DNA of 12,521 bases from an uncultured Bacilli bacterium (GCA_949440065.1 CASRZP010000035.1:1-12521); one strand, 5' to 3'. Counted from the stretch's first letter, positions 1-6,714 are shown. Notes: generated from the sequence alone by a model not told the origin. A program made the numbers and translations.

Positions 1-269
1 AAATAGTACCTTTATTGCTAATTGATGATATAGGTGCTGAAAACGTTACCCCGTGGAGTCGAGATGAAATATTAGGCCCTATTTTGCAATATCGCATGGA
101 AGAAGGACTACCAACGTTTTTTACTTCCAATTTAACATTAGAAGAACTAGAAGTAAATTTATCCTCTACAAAATCAGGAAACGATTTACTAAAAGCGAGA
201 AGAATTATTGAACGAATTAAACAATTAACCATAGACTATCCATTAATTGGAGAAAATTTTAGGAGATAA
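1..269 (+). CDS. dnaI: DnaI-like helicase loader (AAA+ ATPase), 3' end only
   Basis: The reading frame is open from base 3 and the gene begins outside the window; about 88 C-terminal residues remain. It opens with hydrophobic residues followed by LIDDIGAE, a Walker B motif of the DnaC/DnaI type. The segments RDEILGPILQYRM and LPTFFTSNL follow, the latter being the sensor I region ending in Ser-Asn. Near the end, ARRIIERIK contains the sensor II/arginine region typical of DnaI. In Bacillota, DnaI loads the replicative helicase DnaC onto DNA at the origin and at restarted forks, together with DnaB and DnaD. The Walker A motif lies upstream and is not visible. The stop codon is one base before the RNB gene, so the two are probably cotranscribed. 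The family call is firm from motif order; the gene symbol assumes the Bacillus naming. Confidence 0.9.
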   Translation, partial: IVPLLLIDDIGAENVTPWSRDEILGPILQYRMEEGLPTFFTSNLTLEELEVNLSSTKSGNDLLKARRIIERIKQLTIDYPLIGENFRR

Positions 270-270
270 T

Positions 271-2133
271 ATGAAAAATAATCAAAAGGAAAACAGCAAA
301 ATTATTATCTTAGGAGGATTAGCTCCTATGCCATTTGAACTAGAAAAGTCCTTAATTAAAATCGTTAAAAAAGTATCCAAGTTTGATTATCAAAAGGGAA
401 AAATTTCATCTATCGATGGGTTGAGTTATCTTTGTAGTGAACTAAAACAAATGGAAAATTTTAATCAACCACAGTTATTAAGCTTACTTACTGAGTTACA
501 ACAATATTTAAAATATCATATCGATAGAAGACCTAGTGATGATCATCCCTACTTTTTAAAATTTAAGCGTGCTATTAGTGAAGTAGAAGAAGTCTTACTT
601 TTGTTTCGTTATCATGAAAAAACTACCCAAAGGAAAATTAGAACACAATATGATTTATTAACTTATTTAATTTTTGATGAGAAAAACTTATCTTATATTG
701 ACTACATTTTTACCCATTTTCCTTATACAGTAAATCTAGAAAATAATAAAACTTTATTTGAACAAGTCTTAGAGGCATACCTTAATGAAGTTATCAAAGG
801 AAAGCAAGAAAATCCTCATTTACAAATCGTATTAAGATTGATGTTAAAAACGCCAACATTATATGTCAAAGAAGACGTGAGAAATCATTTATCCATTCTA
901 TTAACCGAGGCCATTTCTACAGGTAAAGTAGAAGACCTTCGCCTAATTAAGAGAATATATGCCTTATTTCAACAAAATAAAAAACATGTATCCTTACAAC
1001 AAACGGCTAAGGAATATCATGTTAATGTTGATTTTTCTCAACGCTTGTTAAATTTAACTGATCAGTTTGATCCTTCTTTAAAAGAAAGTAGAAGAAATAG
1101 AAGAGTTAAGTTTGATGAACCATTAATTACTATTGACAAAGAAGGAACGGTTCAATTTGATGATGCCTTATCTTGTAAAAAGTTAGAAAATGGAAACTAC
1201 AAAATAGGTATTCATATAACGAATGTAACAGGAATAATTCCTTTTTCTTCAATGGTTATTCAAGAAGCTATTAATAGAGTATCCACTATTTATTTGCCTA
1301 ATCAAAAAATGATTCATATGTTACCTCCTAGAGTAGGAATGGAATATAGTGCCTTAAAAGCAAACGAAGAACATTTAGCAAACTCTTACCTTTTTGAAAT
1401 TAGTCCCAAAGGAGAAATCGTTAAGCAAAAATTTTCAAAAACTATCATTTGCGTTAATCAAAATATGACAGACGAGGAAGTCAATCAAATTCTGTGGAAT
1501 CAAGTAAGTGATAATCCCTTTTATGAAACATTAAACTCCCTTTATGAAGTAGCAAGTATTTTGTCAAAAATTTATCCCATTGGAAAAGTGTATCAATTAG
1601 TAAAAAATACTGAACCTGATTATACCAATTTAAAAATGGATGATCATACCATTGCAGGAAAGATCGTTATGTCAGCCATGTTACTTGCCAATAATAAAAT
1701 TGCTGAGTACTTTGATGAACATAGTTATCCTTTATTAAAAAGAATTAATCATTTATCTAGTAGTCAAAATGCTAATCAATTAGTAGAACTATTAAAAAAA
1801 GCAAAAGAGGAAAAAAATTCTTTATATAACCCCTTTCTAGAAGAAGCATTCCATGCTTATTACTTTTCTTCCTATGGTCTAAAAGGTCGTCACGATGGAC
1901 TAAATCTAGAACATTATTGTCATGCCACATCCCCTATACGTCGAGGTAGTGACTTAGTCGTAGAAGAGTGCCTTGATCGTTGTTACTTTAAAACACCAAC
2001 AGATGAAGACATTTATCAATTAGAAGATATCATTAAAGAAAAAGCACAAATTTTAAATGAAGGTCAACAAAATATGAATAGTTTTGTGAAAACCTATCAG
2101 TTAAAATTACTAAAACACTTGAATATCGAATAG
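271..2133 (+). CDS. RNase II/R-family (RNB domain) protein with helical N-terminal extension
   Basis: This 620-residue protein belongs to the RNB family, whose members are processive 3'-5' exoribonucleases. The RNB core starts near residue 280. TID at 287-289 and FDDAL from 296 give D289, D297 and D298, matching three of the four metal-binding aspartates of RNase II. The fourth position (E. coli D207) is Gln295. HATSPIRR at 551-558 is the conserved C-terminal RNB motif with its RNA-binding arginines. The first ~280 residues look wholly helical and show no cold-shock domains, and the protein ends about 60 residues after the SPIRR motif, leaving no room for an S1 domain. The ATG at 271 is chosen because AGGAGA (261-266) precedes it. 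An upstream in-frame TTG at 247 has no such site and overlaps dnaI. It may be a substrate-restricted nuclease or a weakened enzyme. The family is certain; the activity is not. Confidence 0.85.
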   Translation: MKNNQKENSKIIILGGLAPMPFELEKSLIKIVKKVSKFDYQKGKISSIDGLSYLCSELKQMENFNQPQLLSLLTELQQYLKYHIDRRPSDDHPYFLKFKRAISEVEEVLLLFRYHEKTTQRKIRTQYDLLTYLIFDEKNLSYIDYIFTHFPYTVNLENNKTLFEQVLEAYLNEVIKGKQENPHLQIVLRLMLKTPTLYVKEDVRNHLSILLTEAISTGKVEDLRLIKRIYALFQQNKKHVSLQQTAKEYHVNVDFSQRLLNLTDQFDPSLKESRRNRRVKFDEPLITIDKEGTVQFDDALSCKKLENGNYKIGIHITNVTGIIPFSSMVIQEAINRVSTIYLPNQKMIHMLPPRVGMEYSALKANEEHLANSYLFEISPKGEIVKQKFSKTIICVNQNMTDEEVNQILWNQVSDNPFYETLNSLYEVASILSKIYPIGKVYQLVKNTEPDYTNLKMDDHTIAGKIVMSAMLLANNKIAEYFDEHSYPLLKRINHLSSSQNANQLVELLKKAKEEKNSLYNPFLEEAFHAYYFSSYGLKGRHDGLNLEHYCHATSPIRRGSDLVVEECLDRCYFKTPTDEDIYQLEDIIKEKAQILNEGQQNMNSFVKTYQLKLLKHLNIE

Positions 2134-2147
2134 GAATATGTTATAAT
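2119..2147 (+). promoter_or_regulatory. Sigma-A-type extended -10 promoter for the sigma-factor pair
   Basis: TTGAAT (2119-2124) and a perfect TATAAT (2142-2147) are separated by 17 bases. TG at 2139-2140 gives the TGn extension directly upstream of the -10. Transcription would start near 2154, and the first sigma gene begins at 2176 after the purine-rich AAGGGGGATAAGG. The -35 lies inside the last codons of the RNB gene. The pair can therefore be expressed independently of dnaI and the RNB gene, although no terminator separates them and read-through is likely. Confidence 0.75.
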
Positions 2148-2175
2148 AGGAAACTGCAAAAAGGGGGATAAGGTT

Positions 2176-3732
2176 ATGGAAAAGGAAACAATTAATTCTT
2201 ATATTCAGGAACAAATTACTAAATCAGGTAATACTTTGCATTCTTTATCATTGATCAGTTCTTATTTAAAGTTAATGGTACCAGGGTTAAATATGGATGA
2301 TATTAGTGATTTATTACAAAGTAATGCAAACTTTTATCAATTGGTAGACTCAATTTATCAAAGAAATAAGACGCAAATTCAAAAGGGAAATGTGGAATAC
2401 TTAATATTAGAAGAAACAGCATTGATGGTGATTGATACGTATTGTATGTTAAATGATATGTACTATGGTGATGATAATATTAATGTAGATGATATAGCAA
2501 ATGATAATGTTAAACTTTATATAAAAGAAACTTATCAACGTCCTTTATTAACACCCGAACAAGAAAAAGAGTATTTAGCAAAAATCAAAAATGGCGACGT
2601 AGAAGCAAAAAAGTATTTTTTAGAGTGTAATTTGCGATTAGTGATTAGTTATGCTAAGAGATATTTGCATCATGGAATAGAGTTTTTAGATTTAATTCAA
2701 ATAGGAAATCTTGGACTAATGAGGGCATTAGAAAAATATGATGATACAAAAAATACAAAGTTTTCTACTTATGCTTATCAGTGGATTCGTCAATATATTA
2801 ATCGTGCCCTAGCAGAAAATGGTGTTGTAAAATATCCAACACATGTACAAGAAAAGTTAAAAGAGTACTATATCGTTACAGAAAAATTAAAAGAAAAACT
2901 AAAACGTAATCCTACTATGGAAGAAATTGCTATAGAAACAGAATGGAAACTAGAAACGATTTTGGGTGTGTATGATTATGAAAATCGTGAAAACTATTAT
3001 GGTATTGAACAAAATGTGTCTGATGATAATGAAAATTTAACCTTAGAATCTTTTCTTCCTTCAAATGAATTATCTCCAGAAGATCACTTTTTAAAGCAAG
3101 AAATGAAAAAAAGATTAAAGGATTATATGTTAGAGTGTAACTTAACCGAAAGAGAAATAAGAGTGTTAAAACTTCGCTTTGGGTTAGAAAATGGTTACAT
3201 TTATACCTTAGAAGAAGTAGGAAAAATCTTTGGTGTTACTCGTGAGAGAATTCGTCAAATTGAAAATAGTGCGTTAGTAAAATTAAGAAAACCACATCAT
3301 CGATCTCAAATAAAAGAATATCGATCTATGCCAGTATTTAAAGAGAGAAAAAAAGAAAATGTAACACCAGTAGTAGAAGCTACCTATTATACATCAACAA
3401 TAAATTGGCAAATGAAAAAAGAAGAAGTACCTACCTTAACACACACAACAAAATCAATTTATCAAAAATTTATTCAATATCCAAAAGAAAACATTGATAT
3501 AATATTAAGTTTATTAACAAATGAAGAATTATCTCTTTTAAAGTTAGACCTAGGAGATAATCTTGATGGTTTAAATACACATACTTTAACTAATGAACAA
3601 CGACGTCAATTAAATATTATGGTTATTCCTAAAATGATAAAGATGTTAAAAACACTTGAACAAAAAGAAAAAATACCAATAGAAGTAACAGTAAAAAACA
3701 AAGTGAAAATACTAGGTGGTAATAATGAATAA
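2176..3732 (+). CDS. Sigma-70-family factor with extra N- and C-terminal domains (first of a tandem pair)
   Basis: This 518-residue protein has the core of a group 1/2-like sigma factor. Region 1.2 starts at about residue 110 (DNVKLYIKE). Region 2 has CNLRLVISYAKRY from 151 and FSTYAYQWIRQ at 196-206. Region 3.0 has KYPTHVQE at 219-226, keeping the His and Glu that match the extended -10 contacts H455/E458 of E. coli sigma70. Region 4 spans about 323-372 with TRERIRQIE, identical to the primary-sigma recognition helix. Departures are Gln202 where sigma70 has W433, and Asn209 at T440; both positions take part in -10 recognition or melting. Residues 1-105 form a mostly helical domain shared with the downstream paralog. 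Residues ~426-500 form a second shared module resembling a degenerate region 4. The start has a purine-rich site at 2161-2173, and a strong promoter lies just upstream. It could be an alternative sigma or the lineage's main one. The family is certain; the target promoters are unknown. Confidence 0.88.
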   Translation: MEKETINSYIQEQITKSGNTLHSLSLISSYLKLMVPGLNMDDISDLLQSNANFYQLVDSIYQRNKTQIQKGNVEYLILEETALMVIDTYCMLNDMYYGDDNINVDDIANDNVKLYIKETYQRPLLTPEQEKEYLAKIKNGDVEAKKYFLECNLRLVISYAKRYLHHGIEFLDLIQIGNLGLMRALEKYDDTKNTKFSTYAYQWIRQYINRALAENGVVKYPTHVQEKLKEYYIVTEKLKEKLKRNPTMEEIAIETEWKLETILGVYDYENRENYYGIEQNVSDDNENLTLESFLPSNELSPEDHFLKQEMKKRLKDYMLECNLTEREIRVLKLRFGLENGYIYTLEEVGKIFGVTRERIRQIENSALVKLRKPHHRSQIKEYRSMPVFKERKKENVTPVVEATYYTSTINWQMKKEEVPTLTHTTKSIYQKFIQYPKENIDIILSLLTNEELSLLKLDLGDNLDGLNTHTLTNEQRRQLNIMVIPKMIKMLKTLEQKEKIPIEVTVKNKVKILGGNNE

Positions 3733-5278
3733 ATTAACCAAAATAGGGCTATCGATTAATAAAGAAATTAAAAATCATGGCTATACGCTTGCTTGTTTAT
3801 ATCAGATTAGTACACTTTTAGAGCAAGAAGTAGTCGATATAGATATTGATTTTGTTACTAACTTACTTCATGATAATAGAAAATTTGCGCAATTAGTAGA
3901 AACTATTTTTCATGAAAATAAAAATCAAATTGAAGCAGGGAATTTAGCCTATATCATTAAAGGAGATATCCCCTTATTAATCATGGAAAGCTATTTAATG
4001 ATGAAGGATATTACTATTGTTGAACATGAAATTGATTTTGATGATAGCATTATCGATAATAACATAAAACTTTATATGAACGATCTTGAGAAAAGACCAG
4101 TATTAACTAGGGAACAAGAAAAAGAACTATTAAGTCGCATTGCTAATCAAGATACTAAAGCACGATCTTTTTTCTTAGAATGTAATTTACGTCTGGTATT
4201 TAATATTGCAAAAAAGTATATGAATAAAGGTTTTACTAATGGAATGGAATTATTAGATATTATTCAAGAAGGAAACTTTGGACTGATAAGGGCTTTAAAT
4301 AAATTTGATGTAGAAAAAGGATTTAAATTTTCCACTTATGCTAGTTGGTGGATAAAACAATCTATCAGGATTGCGATTTTAAATCATGGAGCGATTAGAT
4401 TTCCTATTCGTGCCCAAGGAAAAATGAAAATCTATTATAAAACTAAGGAAGAATTAACGAATCAATTAGAACGTTTCCCTAATCAAGAAGAAATTGCTAA
4501 TGCGATGAATTGTTATGTTTCTACGGTTCAAATTTGTGAGATGATGGAAAATAGGACAATTTATAGTATGAATCAAAATATTGATGAAGATTATGATAGT
4601 AGTTTAGAAAATATTATTGCATCTGATGATTTAACGCCAGAAGAGTTAATGGTCAATAAAGATTTGAGAGAAAATGTGAAAGAATATTTAGAAAGTAATT
4701 TAACGAAAAGGGAAATTTTTGTGTTAACCCTTCGCTTTGGGTTAGATAATCATAGTATGCACACGTTAGAAGAAATTGGAAAAATATTGGGCGTTACTAG
4801 GGAGAGAGTTCATATAATAGAAAGAAAAGCCCTAGGAAAATTACGTTATCAAAAAGATAAAATGCAAGAAGAGGATAGTGATACTTCTTTACAAAGTTTA
4901 TTTTTTAATCCAAGTTATCCAGAAGTTTTAGAGAAAAAATATTTACCGAGTGAAGAAGTAAGTTGGAAAATAAAAAAAGAAGTTCCCCTAGAATTAGTAA
5001 CCAATAAGAAAAAATCTATATACCAATTCTTTAGTGAATACTCAAAAGAAAATGTAGACATGGTAATAAGCTTATTAAGTGCCAAAGAAGTCGCATTGTT
5101 AAAAGTAAGATTTGGTAAAAACTTAAATGGAGTAAGTAAAAGAGTGTTAACTCGTGAACAAACACACCAATTAAATTTGATTTTAATTCCTAAAATGATT
5201 CGTATGTTGAAGGAATTAGAAAAAGGAAATACCATTAATTCTTCTATGGAAAGTGCAAAAGTCATGGTAAAAAAGTAA
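3725..5278 (+). CDS. Sigma-70-family factor, paralog of the preceding gene, with altered DNA-contact residues
   Basis: This 517-residue protein has the same architecture as its upstream neighbour: a shared N-terminal domain (about 1-105), region 1.2 from D111, region 2, region 3, region 4 (about 326-375) and the extra module at about 428-502. Region 2.4 reads FSTYASWWIKQSIRI (202-216). It keeps the Trp pair (W208, W209) and the -12 contact Gln212 but has Arg215 for T440 of E. coli sigma70. Arg229 and Gly232 stand where sigma70 has H455 and E458. The recognition helix reads TRERVHIIE (358-366), with His363 and Ile364 replacing R588 and Q589. These changes predict different promoter preference from the first protein. 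The ATG at 3725 is preceded by AGGTGG (3714-3719) and overlaps the upstream stop by 8 bases, so translation is probably coupled. A GTG at 3716 is in frame but badly placed for a ribosome site. The family is certain; the specificity is inferred. Confidence 0.88.
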   Translation: MNKLTKIGLSINKEIKNHGYTLACLYQISTLLEQEVVDIDIDFVTNLLHDNRKFAQLVETIFHENKNQIEAGNLAYIIKGDIPLLIMESYLMMKDITIVEHEIDFDDSIIDNNIKLYMNDLEKRPVLTREQEKELLSRIANQDTKARSFFLECNLRLVFNIAKKYMNKGFTNGMELLDIIQEGNFGLIRALNKFDVEKGFKFSTYASWWIKQSIRIAILNHGAIRFPIRAQGKMKIYYKTKEELTNQLERFPNQEEIANAMNCYVSTVQICEMMENRTIYSMNQNIDEDYDSSLENIIASDDLTPEELMVNKDLRENVKEYLESNLTKREIFVLTLRFGLDNHSMHTLEEIGKILGVTRERVHIIERKALGKLRYQKDKMQEEDSDTSLQSLFFNPSYPEVLEKKYLPSEEVSWKIKKEVPLELVTNKKKSIYQFFSEYSKENVDMVISLLSAKEVALLKVRFGKNLNGVSKRVLTREQTHQLNLILIPKMIRMLKELEKGNTINSSMESAKVMVKK

Positions 5279-5317
5279 AAGGTTAGAAAGTGCTAGCTTT
5301 TTCTTTTACATTTTTTT
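5275..5317 (+). terminator. Rho-independent terminator after the sigma pair
   Basis: GTAAAAG (5275-5281) pairs with CTTTTAC (5303-5309). Inside this, AGAAAG (5285-5290) pairs with CTTTTT (5297-5302) through one G-U pair, with a GTT bulge on the left and a six-base loop. A run of seven T follows at 5311-5317. The stem begins at the stop codon of the second sigma gene, so it closes that operon. Confidence 0.75.
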
Positions 5318-5318
5318 C

Positions 5319-5347
5319 TTGTTTGTAGTCCTTTCATCGTTTATAAT
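5319..5347 (+). promoter_or_regulatory. Possible promoter upstream of a short orphan reading frame
   Basis: TTGTTT (5319-5324) and a perfect TATAAT (5342-5347) are 17 bases apart, directly after the terminator of the sigma operon. A GGGAAG-containing stretch and an ATG follow at 5357-5372. The -10 is good and the -35 matches only partly. It may be a relic driving a decayed gene. Confidence 0.45.
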
Positions 5348-5369
5348 CAAAATATAGGGAAGTGTGAAT

Positions 5370-5479
5370 ATGAAAATTAACCAAAAATTAACGGGGGTGC
5401 ACCTTTTAAAATAGAAACCTTATATAATAAGGAAATGCAAGGAACAGGATATAAAATCTTGTTCTTTTTCTTGTTGTAG
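5370..5479 (+). pseudogene. Short orphan reading frame, probably a gene remnant
   Basis: An ATG at 5370, preceded by AGGGAAG, opens 14 codons (MKINQKLTGVHLLK) ending with TAG at 5412-5414. A frame change at the run of five G (5393-5397) would give a longer peptide continuing GAPFKIETLYNKEM and stopping at 5477-5479. I do not recognise either product. The promoter-like sequence upstream and the hairpin that cuts into its 3' end suggest the stub of a decayed gene or a short leader transcript. It could equally be noncoding. Confidence 0.2.
5439..5470 (+). terminator. Rho-independent terminator in the decayed region
   Basis: AAGGAACAGGAT (5439-5450) pairs with ATCTTGTTCTTT (5456-5467) over 12 positions, two of them G-U, around an ATAAA loop. 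T-rich sequence follows. It would end transcripts from the promoter-like site at 5319-5347, giving an RNA of roughly 110 bases. Confidence 0.6.
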
Positions 5480-5519
5480 TTTATTCTTTGCTAACTTGAT
5501 GAATGAATCTAGAAAAGGA

Positions 5520-5528
5520 TGATATACT
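5520..5528 (+). promoter_or_regulatory. Possible extended -10 promoter before the surface-protein pseudogene
   Basis: TGATATACT (5520-5528) fits an extended -10 (TGn plus TATACT). No good -35 lies at the right distance: TTGATG at 5496-5501 would leave 21 bases. AGGA and an ATG follow at 5541-5552. It is a likely relic of the promoter of the broken gene. Confidence 0.35.
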
Positions 5529-5549
5529 AAAAAAGAAAGTAGGAAAAAT

Positions 5550-6451
5550 ATGAACAAAAGTAGAAAAATGGTCATAAGGAACAGTAGAAAACACTTTGGA
5601 AACAGGAACGATAACCTTAATTTATACCGAAGGAAAAACAGGAATCATGTTAAATGAAGCGTATCCAATAAGTAATGATAAAGGAATAATGTTAACAGGA
5701 GACAATAATGTCTTTGATTTTACCATAACAGTGAACTTAAGTAAGTCAACTTTAATTGCTTATGAAGTAACAGCAATAAAAATACCCATTACGGATGCTA
5801 TCCCTTTAGAAGATAATGAAGTAAAACTATATCTAGAGCGAGCAATTGATCCAGAAACTGAGTACACGCCAGTATTTTATCCTGATAATTTTTATCCGAG
5901 TGAAGAATCAAGTGAAATAGGTTCTCCCATAGGAAGTATGATACTAGATAAAGGAACGTTTTCTGATATTGGAACAACAATTCATCATTATCGTCTTCGC
6001 ATGTGGGTAGATGAAAATGTCGAGATACCAAATGGAGAATCAAGAACATATGGAGTAAAAATTAATGTGTATGCTAAGCAGGTTGGAATTAAGGATGATG
6101 AATCATGTTTTACTTTTGATGAGACAACAGGAATGATAACTGATTATAGTGATCTTTGTTAAAAGATGTTAAGATTCCTAGTCAAATTAATGGAGTAGAA
6201 GTAAGAAATATTGGAAATAATGCATTCGCTTTAAATAAATTAGCTGAAATAACAATAGGAAAAAACGTGGTTAGTATTGGATATGGTGCATTTCCTAAAG
6301 GAAATTTTAATAACGCAATGTTAAAAAAATTATTAATCGAACAGAAAAAAGTTTTGATTGGCAAGTAATTACTAGGGGTAGTAGTGAAGCAACTTTTGTC
6401 ACAGGAACGATTCCTCATGATTTAGGTGATATTTTAGTAACTAGTGAGTAG
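5550..6451 (+). pseudogene. Broken secreted CalY/TasA-like plus BspA-type leucine-rich-repeat protein
   Basis: Four pieces of one gene lie in order but in shifted frames. Piece A (from ATG 5550, after AGGA) encodes MNKSRKMVI, the usual start of SipW-dependent TasA/CalY-like proteins. Piece B (about 5578-6161) has the CalY-like beta domain: GTITLIYTEG, NEAYPISNDKG, a run of alternating beta strands and HHYRLRMWVDENV. It then reads CFTFDETTG and stops. Piece C (about 6162-6330) continues with VKIPSQINGVEVRNIGNNAF and SIGYGAF, a BspA-type (LRR_5) repeat. Piece D (about 6331-6451) reads RTEKSFDW and ATFVTGTIPHD, a typical tail of such proteins. B to C needs one extra T near 6160. C to D needs one extra A in the A7 run at 6322-6328. 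A to B needs one base removed near 5576, and the hydrophobic signal segment is missing altogether. The intact ancestor was probably exported and surface-associated. The 188-codon piece B might still be translated but could not be exported. Confidence 0.7.
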
Positions 6452-6464
6452 TAAAATTTACCTA

Positions 6465-6493
6465 TTGACGAAACGATATATTTTGCGTATACT
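6465..6493 (+). promoter_or_regulatory. Sigma-A-type promoter of the thrS leader
   Basis: TTGACG (6465-6470) and TATACT (6488-6493) are 17 bases apart, each one base from consensus. The predicted start near 6500 lies just before the T-box structure, and the site begins 13 bases after the last stop of the upstream pseudogene. This is the strongest reason to treat thrS as its own transcription unit. Confidence 0.75.
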
Positions 6494-6499
6494 GGTTAA

Positions 6500-6714
6500 T
6501 AGTTAAAAGCACTGATAAAGGACACGATAAAAAATAGAGAAACGTTTTAGAGAACTTGTGGTTGGTGAAAACAAGTCGTACTATTTTCTTATTACTACCT
6601 TTTAGTTGAAATTGTAATGATTCTCCGGAAGATTTCCGTTATCAAAAATTAAGGTAAACTAAGGATGGTACCGTGTCTATTGCACTCCTATTAATATTTA
6701 ATAGGAGTTTTTTT
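6500..6714 (+). promoter_or_regulatory. T-box riboswitch responding to uncharged tRNA-Thr
   Basis: The leader carries the T-box core AAGGATGGTACCGTG (6661-6675). Its TGGT (6666-6669) can pair with a tRNA 3' end ACCA. In the antiterminator, AGGA (6662-6665) pairs with TCCT (6686-6689) and GTG (6673-6675) with CAC (6683-6685), leaving the 7-base bulge TGGTACC. This excludes the terminator that starts at 6684. In Stem I, AAAGG (6517-6521) pairs with CCTTT (6598-6602) and AAAATAG (6531-6537) with CTATTTT (6581-6587). ACT (6594-6596), followed by A, sits in the internal loop between these helices and fits the threonine specifier; the next triplet ACC is also a Thr codon. A Stem III hairpin, CGGAA-GAT-TTCCG, lies at 6626-6638. 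When tRNA-Thr is uncharged, the antiterminator forms and thrS is read. Confidence 0.92.
6684..6714 (+). terminator. Regulated terminator of the thrS T-box
   Basis: ACTCCTATTA (6684-6693) pairs perfectly with TAATAGGAGT (6699-6708), plus one further A-T pair and a 3-base loop. T7 runs at 6708-6714. Its left arm contains the TCCT used by the antiterminator, so the two structures exclude each other. The thrS ribosome site lies just downstream. Confidence 0.9.

Noticed and set aside
247..270. Upstream TTG start for the RNB gene
   Set aside because: It lies inside dnaI and has no ribosome site; ATG 271 has AGGAGA at the right distance.
4915..5265. Reading frame of 116 codons on the minus strand
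   Set aside because: It is antisense to the second sigma gene, has no ribosome site of note and encodes nothing recognisable.
5396..5403. Palindrome GGTGCACC as a possible operator
   Set aside because: It is only 8 bases, a single copy, and not placed over a promoter; chance is enough to explain it.
5423..5428. Second TATAAT as a promoter
   Set aside because: No -35-like sequence lies 16-18 bases upstream, and the site leads straight into a terminator.
5798..6049. Minus-strand reading frame over the surface-protein pseudogene
   Set aside because: It is the shadow of a coding-derived region, and the + strand shows clear family motifs.
6182..6418. Minus-strand reading frame of 78 codons
   Set aside because: It lies opposite the leucine-rich-repeat remnant and has no independent support.
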